A DNA stretch of 64,000 bases from Nocardia testacea NBRC 100365 (GTDB lineage Bacteria > Actinomycetota > Actinomycetes > Mycobacteriales > Mycobacteriaceae), in assembly GCF_000308775.1 (NCBI RefSeq), contig NZ_BAGJ01000274.1, positions 62,001-126,000 of the forward strand. The letters are read 5' to 3'. Every line of letters begins with the position of its first letter. Position 1 is the stretch's first letter. The notes under the pieces are model-generated. The model was given only the letters and a program-made list of their open reading frames with translations, ran no database searches and was not told the DNA's origin. Positions 51,884 through 63,886 of this stretch are shown here, piece by piece. Both the position numbers and the translations under genes were made by a program.

Positions 51884-52696
51884 TCATCGAGGCCGACCGC
51901 TGGAATGGTTGAGGGTTGCGGTGGTGAGAGCGCGCTGCAGGAGGTCGTGGAGCATGGCGGGGGTGAGGGTGCGGGTGGATATGTTGCGCCGGCTGGGGTG
52001 GTAGCAGCCGAAGAGGTGTAGCCCGCGCTGTGTGGACGGGTCGTCGATGAGAATGTGTCGGCCGTGGCCGAAGGTGGGCCGGGGTGCGGGCAGGTGCCAG
52101 CCGATGTCGGTGAGGATCGGCAGTAGTGTGCGCCAGGCGAATCCGCCCAGGGCGACGATAACGGACAGGGTGGGTTGCAGGAGTTGGAGTTCGCGGGTCA
52201 GCCAGGGCCGGCAGGTGTTGCGTTCGGTGGTGGTGGGCTGGTTGTCCGGTGGGGCGCAGTGCACGGGGACGGTGATGCGAACCCCGTGCAGGCTCTGGCC
52301 GTCACCGCGGTGGGTGGCGGTGGGCCGGGAGGCGACGCCGAGTGCGTGCAAGGTGGCGTAGAGGAGGTCACCGGAGGGGTCGCCGGTGAAGATGCGGCCG
52401 GTGCGGTTGCCGCCGTGTGCCGCCGGGGCGAGGCCGACGAGGGCAACCGCCGCATCGCTGGGCCCGAACCCGGGGACAGGCTTGGACCAGTAGTCCCAGT
52501 CGCGGTAGGCGCTGCGCTTGACGGTGCCGACGTGTTCACGCCAGGTGACCAGGCGTGGACAGGCCCGGCATCGGATCAGTGCGTCCTGCACCTCGTCGAT
52601 TGTCTCGGCGCGGTCGGCTCGGATCGCCGGATACTCGACGGTGGCGGGATCGGGACCCGGCATCGGTCGAGTGTCGGGGCCATGGAGTTGTGGCAT
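51884..52696 (-). CDS. uracil-DNA glycosylase, family 5 (UdgB-like)
   Basis: 270 aa from ATG 52696. Motifs: RCRACPRLVTWRE (Fe-S Cys region), active-site loop GLAPAAHGGNRTGRIFTGD, and CYHPSRRNISTRTLTP. These match the type 5 UDGb family, which removes uracil from DNA and can act on hypoxanthine. A [4Fe-4S] cluster is expected from the N-terminal Cys residues. It lies in a small DNA-repair and stress cluster. Confidence 0.88.
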   Translation of the reverse strand: MPQLHGPDTRPMPGPDPATVEYPAIRADRAETIDEVQDALIRCRACPRLVTWREHVGTVKRSAYRDWDYWSKPVPGFGPSDAAVALVGLAPAAHGGNRTGRIFTGDPSGDLLYATLHALGVASRPTATHRGDGQSLHGVRITVPVHCAPPDNQPTTTERNTCRPWLTRELQLLQPTLSVIVALGGFAWRTLLPILTDIGWHLPAPRPTFGHGRHILIDDPSTQRGLHLFGCYHPSRRNISTRTLTPAMLHDLLQRALTTATLNHSSGRPR

Positions 52697-52750
52697 ACCG
52701 GGCTCCTGTGGTGTCGTGGCTGTCCTGTGAACCACGCTGACCGTGGTGTT

Positions 52751-55566
<2,816 letters not shown>

Positions 55567-55567
<1 letters not shown>

Positions 55568-55749
55568 CACTGCGGCCCGTCGCCGGAGCCGATGTGCGCA
55601 TCGGCCCGGTCGATCGTGTGGAGCGCCGGTGTGATGTCGTCGCACATCGCTCGGTCGACGTTTCCGAAGGCCTCGCGCACCTTCGTAGCGAGAACCCGGC
55701 GATGCGCGAGGATCGGTGTGGTAGCAAACGGATGCAGCGATTCGGTCAT
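55567..55749 (-). CDS. 60-aa protein translationally coupled to aconitase
   Basis: ATG 55749, ending with the stop TGA that overlaps the aconitase ATG (TGATG). Begins MTESLHPFATTPILAHRR; soluble, His-rich, mixed charge. No family recognised. The coupling argues for a real gene, perhaps a leader peptide controlling acnA translation. Confidence 0.55.
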
Positions 55750-55901
55750 GTGATGCGCCTCCTGATCAGGTGCGACCGGCCATCAGGCCGGTGCGCCGAC
55801 AACGTGGCCCACTGATTTCACTGTATGCCCATCCACCCGAGTGGTAACGGCGCGAGCGCCATCCGCAGCCACCGTCGATCCGCCGTGCCGGCTCGATCGA
55901 C

Positions 55902-56180
55902 TCAGCCGAGTCTGCGACGCAACTCGTCGGGGTAGTCGCGGTAGGCGGCGGCGACTTCGTCGAGGTAGACCACGGCGGGGAAATCGGTAACCGGTTGATG
56001 ATCGGCCAGGAACCGTGCAGTGTGTTCGACGATGCGCCGCTCGTCGCCTGGATCGAGGCCCAGTTCGGTCAGCACGTCGGGATCGACGACGAACTCCGAT
56101 TCCACGGTGTCGCCGCCGTCGCCGATGCGGACGCGATATTCGTGATCGATGACCAACTCGACACTCAGCTGTTCGGGCAT
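55902..56180 (-). CDS. small hypothetical protein, 92 aa
   Basis: A compact acidic protein (QLSVELVIDHEYRVRIGDGG...). The C-terminal helix has FLADHQPVTDFPAVVYLDEVAAAYRDYPDELRRRL. It stands 5 bp before the ferredoxin reductase gene (same strand), so co-transcription is likely. Function unknown. Confidence 0.65.
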   Translation of the reverse strand: MPEQLSVELVIDHEYRVRIGDGGDTVESEFVVDPDVLTELGLDPGDERRIVEHTARFLADHQPVTDFPAVVYLDEVAAAYRDYPDELRRRLG

Positions 56181-56185
56181 GCGTT

Positions 56186-57487
56186 TCAGTGCTCCGTATC
56201 GGTGACGGGTGACGGGTGTGTCGCGGCTGGTGGGATCCTCACCGGGGGTGCCGTGAGGTCGGCCAGCGGCACGCTGGGGTCGGCGAGCCGGTCGAGATCG
56301 AGCGGGGTGCGGTCGCGGATGAGCTGGTTGATCGGGTCGGTGACGTCCCAGGTGTTGACGTTCATCCCGGCCAGCACGCGCCCCTCGCGCACCCAGAACG
56401 CGATGAACTCGAGCCGATCGACCTCACCGCGTACGACGACCCGATCGCTGCTACCGGGCGGGACGTACCCGGTGTATTCCATACTCAGCTCGTACTGGTC
56501 GGTGTAGAAGTACGGCAGCCGTTGATAGGAAGCGGGCCGGCCGAGGATAGCGTCGGCGACGGTGGCGGGCTGGTTCAGGGCGTTGGCCCAGTGCTCTACC
56601 CGCACCCTGGCCCCCAGCAGCGGATGCTCGGCACGAGCGATGTCACCGGCGGCGTAGACGGCGGGATCGCTGCTGCACAGCGAGGCATCGACCAGGACAC
56701 CGTCGTCGACGGCGAGACCGGCGCGGGCGGCGAGCGCAGCGTCGGGGACAGCGCCGACCGCAATGAGGACGGCATCGGCGTCGATCTGGGTGCCGTCGTC
56801 GAGCCGCAGCCCCACCACGGTGCCTTTGTGGGTGAGGATTTCGGTCGGGGACCGGCGGGTACGCAGGTCGACGCCGTGGCTGCGGTGCAGCTCAGCGAAC
56901 ACCTGCCCCATCTGCGGCCCCAGCACGCCGGTCAGGGGCACCGGTGCGCGGGCCACGCCGGTGACCGCAACCCCGGCCGCGACCGCGGCGGCGGCGACCT
57001 CGAGCCCGATCCAACCGCCGCCGACGATCGCGATCGACGACGCGGTCGCCAAGGTGGCGCGCAGCCGGTCGCTGTCGTCGACGCTGCGCAGATACAGCAC
57101 GCCGTCGGCGTCGGCGCCGGGTAGCGGCAACCGCCGCGGGGTGACGCCGGTGCACAGCACCAGCCGGTCATAACCCAGCCGGTGCCCATCATCGAACACG
57201 ACCTGGCGGGCGTGTGAGTCGATGTCGGTGACAGCGTTACCGGGGCGCAGGTCGATGTCGTGGCGGGTGTAGTAGTCGGGTTCGTGCACGTCGATGCTGT
57301 CGCGGCCAGTCTTGCCCTGTAGGTAGTCCTTCGACAGCGGCGGCCGCTCGTAGGGGCGATGGGTTTCGTTGCCGGCCAGGATGACGGCCCCCTCGAACCC
57401 GCCCTCACGCAATGCTTGTGCGGTTTTCGCGCCGGCCAGACCGGCCCCGGCGATCACGACTGTTCCGACTGCAGCCATGGTGGTCAC
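56186..57487 (-). CDS. FAD/NAD-dependent ferredoxin reductase-like oxidoreductase
   Basis: 433 aa. Two Rossmann motifs (VVIAGAGLAGAKTAQAL; SIAIVGGGWIGLEVAAAAV), the THRPYERPPLSKDYLQGK signature of the ferredoxin reductase family and the late YAAGDIARAEHPLLG. C-terminal reductase domain is present. Typical partner of P450 or dioxygenase ferredoxins; there are P450s in the window but they lie far away. It overlaps the transaldolase gene by 4 bp. Confidence 0.88.
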   Translation of the reverse strand: MTTMAAVGTVVIAGAGLAGAKTAQALREGGFEGAVILAGNETHRPYERPPLSKDYLQGKTGRDSIDVHEPDYYTRHDIDLRPGNAVTDIDSHARQVVFDDGHRLGYDRLVLCTGVTPRRLPLPGADADGVLYLRSVDDSDRLRATLATASSIAIVGGGWIGLEVAAAAVAAGVAVTGVARAPVPLTGVLGPQMGQVFAELHRSHGVDLRTRRSPTEILTHKGTVVGLRLDDGTQIDADAVLIAVGAVPDAALAARAGLAVDDGVLVDASLCSSDPAVYAAGDIARAEHPLLGARVRVEHWANALNQPATVADAILGRPASYQRLPYFYTDQYELSMEYTGYVPPGSSDRVVVRGEVDRLEFIAFWVREGRVLAGMNVNTWDVTDPINQLIRDRTPLDLDRLADPSVPLADLTAPPVRIPPAATHPSPVTDTEH

Positions 57488-58593
57488 CGCCTGGACCCGG
57501 CGAGGGCGACCGACAGTTCACCGGAGAGATGGTCCCAGGCGTCGTCGAATTTTGCGACCCCGTCGGTTTCGAGGGTGGCCACGACGTCGTCGTAGTCGAT
57601 GCCGAGCGCGGTCAGTTGCTCAAGGATTTGGTGCGCCTGTGGGTAGGTGCCGTGGATGCTGTCACGCGGGATATGGGCGTGGTCGGCGACCGCGTGCAGG
57701 GTGGCCTCGGGCATGGTGTTCACCACCCCGGGTGCGACGAGGTCGGTGACGTAGCGGGTGTCGTCGTAACACAGGTTCTTCACCCCGGTCGACGCCCACA
57801 ACGGTCGTTGCGGGCGGGCCCCCGCGCCCGCCAGTGCCCGCCAGCGCTCGCCCTCGTGGTACTGCTCGTAGAGCCGATACGCCAGTCGTGCGTTGGCGAT
57901 CGCCGCGCTCCCGTGCAAGGCCGCGGCCGCGTCGGTGCCGATTTTGTCGAGCCTGTGGTCGACCTCGGTATCCACGCGGGAGACGAAAAAAGACGCCACC
58001 GAATGGATTCGGGAGACGTCGTGGCCGTTCGCGCGAGCTTGTTCGAGCCCGTCGAGGAATGCGTCGATCACCTGCCGGTAGCGGTGCAGAGAGAACATGA
58101 GGGTGACGTTGATGTCGATTCCCTCGGCAAGGCAGGCGGTGATCGCTGGTAGTCCTTGTTTGGCGGCGGGGATCTTGACCAGCAGATTGGGCCGATCCAC
58201 CAGCCACCACAGCGCCTTGGCTTCGGCGACGGTGCGGTCGGTGTCGTGCGCCCACCGGGGGTCGACCTCGATCGACACCCGACCGTCCACCCCGTCGGTG
58301 GCGTCGAAGACCGGGCGCAGCACATCACACGCCCACCGCACGTCGTAGGCGGTCAACTCCCGTAGCGCCGCCTCGACATCGACCCGGCGCAGCGTGAGAC
58401 GACCGATCTGGCCGGTATAGGCGTCGCTGCCGGTGATGGCCTTGGCGAAGATGGCCGGGTTGGTGGTCACCCCCGTCACATGCCGGTCGGCGACCAGGCG
58501 GGCCAAGCTGCCCTCGATCAGCCGCCCGCGGTTGAGGTCATCGAGCCAGATCGATACCCCGGCCTGGGTCAATGCGGTCAAAGGGTCGGACAT
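57484..58593 (-). CDS. tal: transaldolase
   Basis: 369 aa from ATG 58593 behind AAGGAGA. Typical signature: VTGVTTNPAIFAKAI near the N-terminus, then LLVKIPAAKQGLPAI with the Schiff-base Lys, NVTLMFSLHRYRQVIDAFLDG, and ASFFVSRVDTEVD. It transfers dihydroxyacetone units in the pentose phosphate pathway. Neighbours are the ferredoxin reductase (co-translated) and a cupin on the other strand. Confidence 0.93.
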   Translation of the reverse strand: MSDPLTALTQAGVSIWLDDLNRGRLIEGSLARLVADRHVTGVTTNPAIFAKAITGSDAYTGQIGRLTLRRVDVEAALRELTAYDVRWACDVLRPVFDATDGVDGRVSIEVDPRWAHDTDRTVAEAKALWWLVDRPNLLVKIPAAKQGLPAITACLAEGIDINVTLMFSLHRYRQVIDAFLDGLEQARANGHDVSRIHSVASFFVSRVDTEVDHRLDKIGTDAAAALHGSAAIANARLAYRLYEQYHEGERWRALAGAGARPQRPLWASTGVKNLCYDDTRYVTDLVAPGVVNTMPEATLHAVADHAHIPRDSIHGTYPQAHQILEQLTALGIDYDDVVATLETDGVAKFDDAWDHLSGELSVALAGSRR

Positions 58594-58919
58594 GAGCATC
58601 TCCTTCCATGCGTTTGGCGAGTGCAGCCGTTTACCAGGTGTCGAGTTCGGCGCCCGACCGAGCATTTCGGTGCCGGCAAACCAGTTCCGACTCTGGGCAC
58701 GAGGGCGGCGACCTCGGCGTGGATGGCCCCGAGTTCGGCGGTTGGAGCCCGGGGGTCTGGACTCGGATCCGCAGCGCGCAGGACACCTCGGTGTCGCCTC
58801 GACGTGGTCGAGGGCCAGGCCGCAGGCGAGTGACGCCACCCCGGAGAAGCCGGACCGGCCTGCGGTGATGCTGGAAGATGGCGATCGATGCGATGCCGGA
58901 CGGGAAGCGAGGAGCGGTG

Positions 58920-59246
58920 ATGGAGAAGTTCTCGGTGGAAGCGATGGCACGAGAACTGCTGCAGCGGGCGAACGCGGTCCCCGCGCGGCGGGCGGCGGCC
59001 ACGATGTATGGCGGGCATGAGCATCGGCTGCGACAGACCGTGGTCGCGTTGGCTGCCGGCGCCGCGCTGGGCGAGCACGAGAATCCGGGCGAGGCGACGC
59101 TGTTGGTGCTGCACGGCCGGGTCCAGCTACACACTGCAGGCGCCTCGTGGGCGGGCCGTCACGGTGACCTGCTGATAGTCCCGCAGGCCCGCCACAGCCT
59201 CGAAGCGATCGACGATGCCGTGGTGCTGCTGACAGTCGCCAAATAG
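58920..59246 (+). CDS. cupin-domain protein
   Basis: 108 aa from ATG 58920 after GAGGAGCGGTG. A short N-terminal helix precedes a cupin core: MYGGHEHRLRQTVVALAAGAALGEHENPGEATLLVLHGRVQL, then GDLLIVPQARHSLEA. The His/Glu pattern (H, H-E, and RHS) indicates a metal site. Small cupins of this type are of unknown function, often in stress gene clusters. Confidence 0.85.
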   Translation: MEKFSVEAMARELLQRANAVPARRAAATMYGGHEHRLRQTVVALAAGAALGEHENPGEATLLVLHGRVQLHTAGASWAGRHGDLLIVPQARHSLEAIDDAVVLLTVAK

Positions 59247-59341
59247 CCGGGACGGGGACGGGCGCACTGTCGACCTCGGTCAGGGCCCGGCGGTGCCGGG
59301 AGTCGATGGTAGGCGCTGCAGTGTCCGGCGGCCCCGGCGCT

Positions 59342-61117
59342 CTAGTCGGCATCGGACTCATCGGCCCGGTTCGATGGATCGGTGCCGTCCGCCTCAGCCG
59401 CGGTAACCGTGGCGCGGCCGGCGGCACCCCAGCCGGCGTGGGATTCGGCGCGCATCCGCTCCACCATGTGTGGGTAATGCAATTCGAATGCGGGCCGCTC
59501 CGAACGGATGCGGGGTAGTTCGTAGAAGTTGTGCCGTGGTGGCGGGCAGGTCGTCGCCCATTCCAGGGAGTTGCCGTATCCCCAGGGGTCGTCCACGGTG
59601 ACGACTTGACCGTATCGATAGCTTTTGAACACGTTCCATACGAAGGTGATCATCGAGAACCCGAGAACGAACGACCCGAGGGTGGATACCGTATTGAGGA
59701 TCGTGAAACCGTCGGCGGGCAGGTAGTCGGCGTAGCGCCGCGGCATGCCTTCGGCGCCGAGCCAGTGCTGCACCAGGAATGTCGCGTGAAAGCCGAGGAA
59801 GGTGGTCCAGAAGTGCAGGCGGCCCAGGCGTTCGTCGAGGAAGCGGCCGGTGAATTTCGGGAACCAGAAGTAGATGCCGGCGAAGGTGGCGAACACGATG
59901 GTGCCGAACAGCACGTAATGGAAGTGCGCGACGACGAAGTAGCTGTCGTGCACATGCCAGTCCAGGGGTGGGCTGGCCAGGATCACCCCGGACAGGCCGC
60001 CGAACAGAAACGTGGTGATGAACCCCAGCGACCACAGCATGGGTGTTTCGAACGTCAATTGCCCCTTCCACATGGTGCCGATCCAGTTGAAGAACTTCAC
60101 CCCGGTCGGTACCGCGATCAGAAACGACATCAGGGAGAAGAACGGCAGCAGCACCGCGCCGGTGGCGAACATGTGGTGCGCCCACACCGCCGACGACAAT
60201 GCCGCGATACCGAGAGTCGCGAACACCAGTGCGGTGTAGCCGAAGACAGGTTTTCGGCTGAACACCGGCAAGATCTCGGTGATGATCCCGAAGAACGGGA
60301 TCGCGACGATGTAGACCTCGGGATGGCCGAAGAACCAGAACAGATGCTGGTAGAGGATCGGGCCGCCGGTAGCGGGGTCGTAGATGTGCCCGCCGAGGTG
60401 CCGATCCACCTCCAGGGCCATCAAGGCGGCGGTCAGGATCGGGAACGCCAGCAACACGAGAAAGCTCGTCACCAGAATATTCCAGGTGAAGATCGGCATC
60501 CGGAACATCGTCATCCCGGGTGCCCGCAGGCACACCACGGTGGTGACCATGTTCACCGCGCCCAGGATGGTGCCCACGCCGGATAATCCCACCCCCATGA
60601 TCCACAGGTCGGCACCGACGCCGGGGGAATGGATGGCCGAGCTCAACGGTATGTATGCCGTCCACCCGAAATCGGCGGCACCGCCGGGGGTGACGAATCC
60701 CGCGGTCGCGATCGTCGCGCCGAACAGATACAGCCAGTAACTGAGCGCATTCAGCCGTGGAAACGCCACGTCGGGGGCGCCGATCTGCAGTGGCAGTACG
60801 CAGTTGGCGAATCCGAACACGATCGGGGTCGCATAGAACAGCAGCATGAGTGTGCCGTGCATGGTGAACAACTGGTTGTACTGCTCGTTGGACAGGAACT
60901 GCAGGCCCGGCCGCGCCAGCTCGGTGCGCATCAGCAGCGCCATCAACCCGCCGATCAGGAAGAACGATATCGCGGTGAAGATGTACATGACGCCGAGAAG
61001 TTTCGGGTCGGTGGTGGTGACGATCTTCCGGATCGCCGCGCCCTGGGGGCCCATCCGCGCGGGGAACGGGCGCTCGGCCTCGACGGCGGGCATGGTGTGC
61101 CCCGGTGCTGCAGACAA
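59342..61117 (-). CDS. ctaD: cytochrome c oxidase subunit I (aa3 type)
   Basis: 591 aa from TTG 61117 behind GAGAGGGG (ATG 61093 is an alternative). Twelve or so membrane segments with heme and copper ligands visible: MHGTLMLLFYATP (heme a His), FWFFGHPEVYIVAIP (CuB His, cross-linked Tyr region), AHHMFATG, and HDSYFVVAHFHYVL. It is the catalytic core of complex IV. No subunit II/III genes lie next to it, so it is an orphan copy. Divergent from a ferredoxin gene. Confidence 0.93.
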   Translation of the reverse strand: MSAAPGHTMPAVEAERPFPARMGPQGAAIRKIVTTTDPKLLGVMYIFTAISFFLIGGLMALLMRTELARPGLQFLSNEQYNQLFTMHGTLMLLFYATPIVFGFANCVLPLQIGAPDVAFPRLNALSYWLYLFGATIATAGFVTPGGAADFGWTAYIPLSSAIHSPGVGADLWIMGVGLSGVGTILGAVNMVTTVVCLRAPGMTMFRMPIFTWNILVTSFLVLLAFPILTAALMALEVDRHLGGHIYDPATGGPILYQHLFWFFGHPEVYIVAIPFFGIITEILPVFSRKPVFGYTALVFATLGIAALSSAVWAHHMFATGAVLLPFFSLMSFLIAVPTGVKFFNWIGTMWKGQLTFETPMLWSLGFITTFLFGGLSGVILASPPLDWHVHDSYFVVAHFHYVLFGTIVFATFAGIYFWFPKFTGRFLDERLGRLHFWTTFLGFHATFLVQHWLGAEGMPRRYADYLPADGFTILNTVSTLGSFVLGFSMITFVWNVFKSYRYGQVVTVDDPWGYGNSLEWATTCPPPRHNFYELPRIRSERPAFELHYPHMVERMRAESHAGWGAAGRATVTAAEADGTDPSNRADESDAD

Positions 61118-61310
61118 CGGTGAATCCCCTCTCGGTTCGACATCCTCGACGGGTACACATGGCGGGTGGCGGACCCGGCCGTCACAGCATCGGGATCAGC
61201 CGACCCCTCGCCGCATGCGGCGGCGAGTGAGACACCGCGGTGAGACAACCGGTCCCTGTGTTGATGGTCGGCACCGAGAGATCCGGTGGGGTAGGTCACC
61301 CGCCGCTTAG

Positions 61311-61335
61311 TTTATACAAGATTTCGATGTATAAA
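61311..61335. promoter_or_regulatory. palindromic operator directly before the ferredoxin gene
   Basis: TTTATACA-N9-TGTATAAA has perfect 8-bp arms, ends 7 bp before the ferredoxin ATG and is strikingly AT-rich for this DNA. It lies in the ctaD-ferredoxin divergent gap and overlaps the promoter/ribosome region, a good place for repression by the SufR-like regulator encoded in the same operon. Confidence 0.75.
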
Positions 61336-61342
61336 TAGAGGT

Positions 61343-61693
61343 ATGGCGTATGTGATCGGCGAGCCCTGTGTGGACGTGATGGACCGGGCGTGTGTGGAGG
61401 AATGCCCGGTCGATTGCATCTACGAGGGCGGCCGGTCGTTGTACATCCACCCCGACGAGTGCGTGGACTGCGGAGCGTGTGTACCGGTGTGCCCGGTGGA
61501 TGCGATCTACTACGAGCAGGACCTTCCCGCCGAACTCGAGCCCTATCTCGACGACAACGCCGCCTTCTTCACCGAAACCCTGCCCGGACGCGACCAACCG
61601 CTCGGATTTCCCGGCGGCGCAGCGAAACTCGGCCCGGTTGGGGTCGATACTCCGCTGGTCACCGCGCTGCCGACACGGAGTAGCCAGCCATGA
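61343..61693 (+). CDS. 7Fe-type ferredoxin (FdxA-like)
   Basis: 116 aa. N-terminal cluster ligands CVDVMDRACVEECPVDCIYEG (3Fe-4S arrangement) followed by CVDCGACVPVCPVDAIYYEQ (4Fe-4S), as in actinobacterial FdxA. C-terminal helical tail of ~40 residues completes the family length. Such ferredoxins donate electrons to P450s and other redox enzymes, and FdxA is also a dormancy-regulon protein in mycobacteria. Start ATG 61343 follows AGAGG immediately after the operator palindrome. ATGA overlap with the regulator gene. Confidence 0.92.
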   Translation: MAYVIGEPCVDVMDRACVEECPVDCIYEGGRSLYIHPDECVDCGACVPVCPVDAIYYEQDLPAELEPYLDDNAAFFTETLPGRDQPLGFPGGAAKLGPVGVDTPLVTALPTRSSQP

Positions 61694-62424
61694 CACGCGA
61701 AAAAGCATCCGCCACCACACTGCCGCGCTCCCGTGCCACGCCGACCGGAGCCGGTGGTGGGCGTCGCGGCGACGTGCTCGCGGCATTGCGCGGTTCCCAT
61801 GATGCGTTGAGCATCGTCGATATCGCCACGCAGCTGCGGCTGCACCCGAATACGGTGCGCTTCCATCTCGAGGCGCTGGTCGAGGCCGGGCAAGCCGAGC
61901 GGGTCGAACCCCCGCGCACCGGGCCGGGGCGCCCGCCGCAGATGTTCCGCGCTCATCGTGGGATGGACCCGGCCGGGCCACGTAACTACCGACTGCTCGC
62001 CGAGATCCTCACCGCTGGGCTGGCCGCCGACCCCGACCCGTCGGCCCGCGCCGCCGAGGCCGGGCGACGCTGGGGCCGCGAGATGGCCCGCGACATGGAC
62101 ACCGCGTCGCCGACCGCCGAGCAGGCGGTGGATGAACTGGTGCGGGTGCTCGACGAGATCGGCTTCGATCCCGAACCCGACACCGACGATGATCAGCCGA
62201 AGATCCGGTTGCAGCACTGCCCGTTCCTTGACCTGGCCGAAACTCGTGCGAGCGTGGTATGCCCGATCCATCTGGGCTTGATGCAGGGGGTGCTCGAAGG
62301 CCGGGCTGCACCGGTCGCCGTGCAACGGCTCGACCCGTTCGTCACCCCCGACCTGTGCCTGGCTCACCTCACCACGACCAGCACCGCCACGCCCGCGCAG
62401 GCACCGACCGGATCCGCGGCATGA
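61690..62424 (+). CDS. SufR/COG2345-like Fe-S-sensing transcriptional regulator
   Basis: 244 aa. N-terminal winged HTH: RRGDVLAALRGSHDALSIVDIATQLRLHPNTVRFHLEALVEAG, with GRPPQMFRAH. C-terminal region has metal-cluster ligands HCPFLDLAETRASVVCPIHLGLMQG, the pattern seen in SufR-like regulators. Co-translated with the ferredoxin gene upstream (ATGA), and likely represses it through the palindrome when its cluster is intact. The next gene also overlaps it (ATGA). Confidence 0.82.
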   Translation: MTREKASATTLPRSRATPTGAGGGRRGDVLAALRGSHDALSIVDIATQLRLHPNTVRFHLEALVEAGQAERVEPPRTGPGRPPQMFRAHRGMDPAGPRNYRLLAEILTAGLAADPDPSARAAEAGRRWGREMARDMDTASPTAEQAVDELVRVLDEIGFDPEPDTDDDQPKIRLQHCPFLDLAETRASVVCPIHLGLMQGVLEGRAAPVAVQRLDPFVTPDLCLAHLTTTSTATPAQAPTGSAA

Positions 62425-62855
62425 CCACCGCCGGGGCCGTTGTCACCGCGGTCGGTTTCTGCTGGCTCGGCATGGTGCTGGCGATCTCGTTCCTGGAGGC
62501 GCCGCTGAAATTCCGGGCGCCCGGCGTCACCGTGCCGATCGGGCTCGGAATCGGACGGCTGGTGTTCCGCGCCCTCAACGGCATCGAAATCGTTTTCGCG
62601 GCAGCGATTCTCGTCGCTATCGTCATCGACCCGCCCGCTACGGGCACCATGACCGCGCTGATCGTGGCTATTGCGGCGCTGCTCGTGCAGCTCACGTTGG
62701 TCCGGCCGCGGCTGACCCGCCGCAGCAATGCCGTGCTCGCCGGCCACGACGCGCCCCGATCGCGCGGCCACTACGAGTACGTGGTGCTGGAAATCCTGAA
62801 AATAGCCGCACTTCTCGTCGGCGCCACCCTGCTACTGGCCCACAGCGTGTCATGA
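62421..62855 (+). CDS. four-helix membrane protein
   Basis: 144 aa from ATG 62421 overlapping the regulator stop. Four hydrophobic segments: VTAVGFCWLGMVLAISFLE, IVFAAAILVAIVIDP, MTALIVAIAALLVQLTLV and KIAALLVGATLLLAHSV. Conserved actinobacterial membrane protein of unknown function. It is in the same operon as the ferredoxin and regulator genes. Confidence 0.75.
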   Translation: MTTAGAVVTAVGFCWLGMVLAISFLEAPLKFRAPGVTVPIGLGIGRLVFRALNGIEIVFAAAILVAIVIDPPATGTMTALIVAIAALLVQLTLVRPRLTRRSNAVLAGHDAPRSRGHYEYVVLEILKIAALLVGATLLLAHSVS

Positions 62856-63001
62856 ACAACTCCCGGACCGCAGCCGGTCCCGCAGGAAAGACGCACCAGC
62901 CGTCCCCAGCGCGGCGGCCGCACCACGGTTCACCTTCACACACACCCGGGAGGAATCGACCGACAGAACAATCCAGCGACACAGCAGAGGAGGAGTAGCA
63001 G

Positions 63002-63349
63002 ATGAGCGATCCCGTTTATCCCGCCGCGACCCACGACGTCGGCGCGCGGCGCCGCGAATTGGCCCCCGACATCCATCAGGCGTTCGACGAATTCAGCCGG
63101 CAGGTGTTCGCCGACGGGGCGCTGCCGCAAAAGACCAAGCAGCTCATCGCCGTCGCGGTCGCGCACGTCACCCAATGCCCGTATTGCATCGCCGGCCACA
63201 CGAGGCTCGCGCACCATGCCGGTGCCGGCGACGCCGAGATCATGGAAGCGATCTGGGTGGCCGCCGAGATGCGTGCCGGTGGCGCGTTCGCGCACTCCAC
63301 CATCGCCCTGCACACCCTCGCCGGATACGACCATGACCACGCCGGCTGA
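63002..63349 (+). CDS. carboxymuconolactone decarboxylase/AhpD-like protein
   Basis: 115 aa from ATG 63002 behind AGAGGAGGAG. The core KQLIAVAVAHVTQCPYCIAGHTRLAHHAG has the CxxC...H active site of AhpD-like peroxiredoxin adaptors. ~70 residues of helical bundle surround it. Probably a thiol-based redox enzyme. 3' end overlaps the universal stress protein start. Confidence 0.9.
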   Translation: MSDPVYPAATHDVGARRRELAPDIHQAFDEFSRQVFADGALPQKTKQLIAVAVAHVTQCPYCIAGHTRLAHHAGAGDAEIMEAIWVAAEMRAGGAFAHSTIALHTLAGYDHDHAG

Positions 63350-63854
63350 ATCCCGCCCCGAACACCCGCGCCCATCCCGCGACCAGCACGACGCGGTGAC
63401 CGAGCAGACCACACACCGCCGCGATCACCGCGGCCGGGCCCGCGCTCCGCTTATCGTCGTCGGCATCGACACCTCCGAGGCGTCCCAGCATGCGCTCGCC
63501 TATGCCGCCGGCGCCGCACGCCGCATGCATGCCACCGTGCTGGTTGCCTACATCAGCACGCTCGCCACGAGCGCCTACCCGACCAGCCTGGCGCCGATGG
63601 GCGCCGACCTCACCACCGCGCAGGTCACCGCCACCCGCGAGCTGGCCACCGAGATCCTCCACGACCTGCCCCTGCCCTGGTCGTTCACCGTCCGCTGCGG
63701 CGACCCCGCGGTCGAACTGGCGCGGCTGGCCGAGGACAACAACGCCGACAGCCTCGTCGTCGGCCGGTCGAGCAGCCGGCTGCACCGCCTCACCGGATCC
63801 ACCGCCGCCCGGCTGCTGCGCCGGACCCACTGCCCGGTCACCGTGGTGCCATAA
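63333..63854 (+). CDS. universal stress protein (UspA family)
   Basis: 173 aa from ATG 63333, inside the AhpD-like gene. After a polar N-terminal extension (30 residues): APLIVVGIDTSEASQHALAYAAGAARRMHATVLVAYI and the ATP-binding end GDPAVELARLAEDNNADSLVVGRSSSRLHRLTGSTAARLLRRTHCPVTVVP, with the GxxxxxxxxxGS(T/V)A motif. Single Usp domain. Typical of hypoxia/stationary-phase gene sets. Confidence 0.92.
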   Translation: MTTPAESRPEHPRPSRDQHDAVTEQTTHRRDHRGRARAPLIVVGIDTSEASQHALAYAAGAARRMHATVLVAYISTLATSAYPTSLAPMGADLTTAQVTATRELATEILHDLPLPWSFTVRCGDPAVELARLAEDNNADSLVVGRSSSRLHRLTGSTAARLLRRTHCPVTVVP

Positions 63855-63886
63855 CAGCGGGCCCGGCTCCACGACACCGATCCGGC

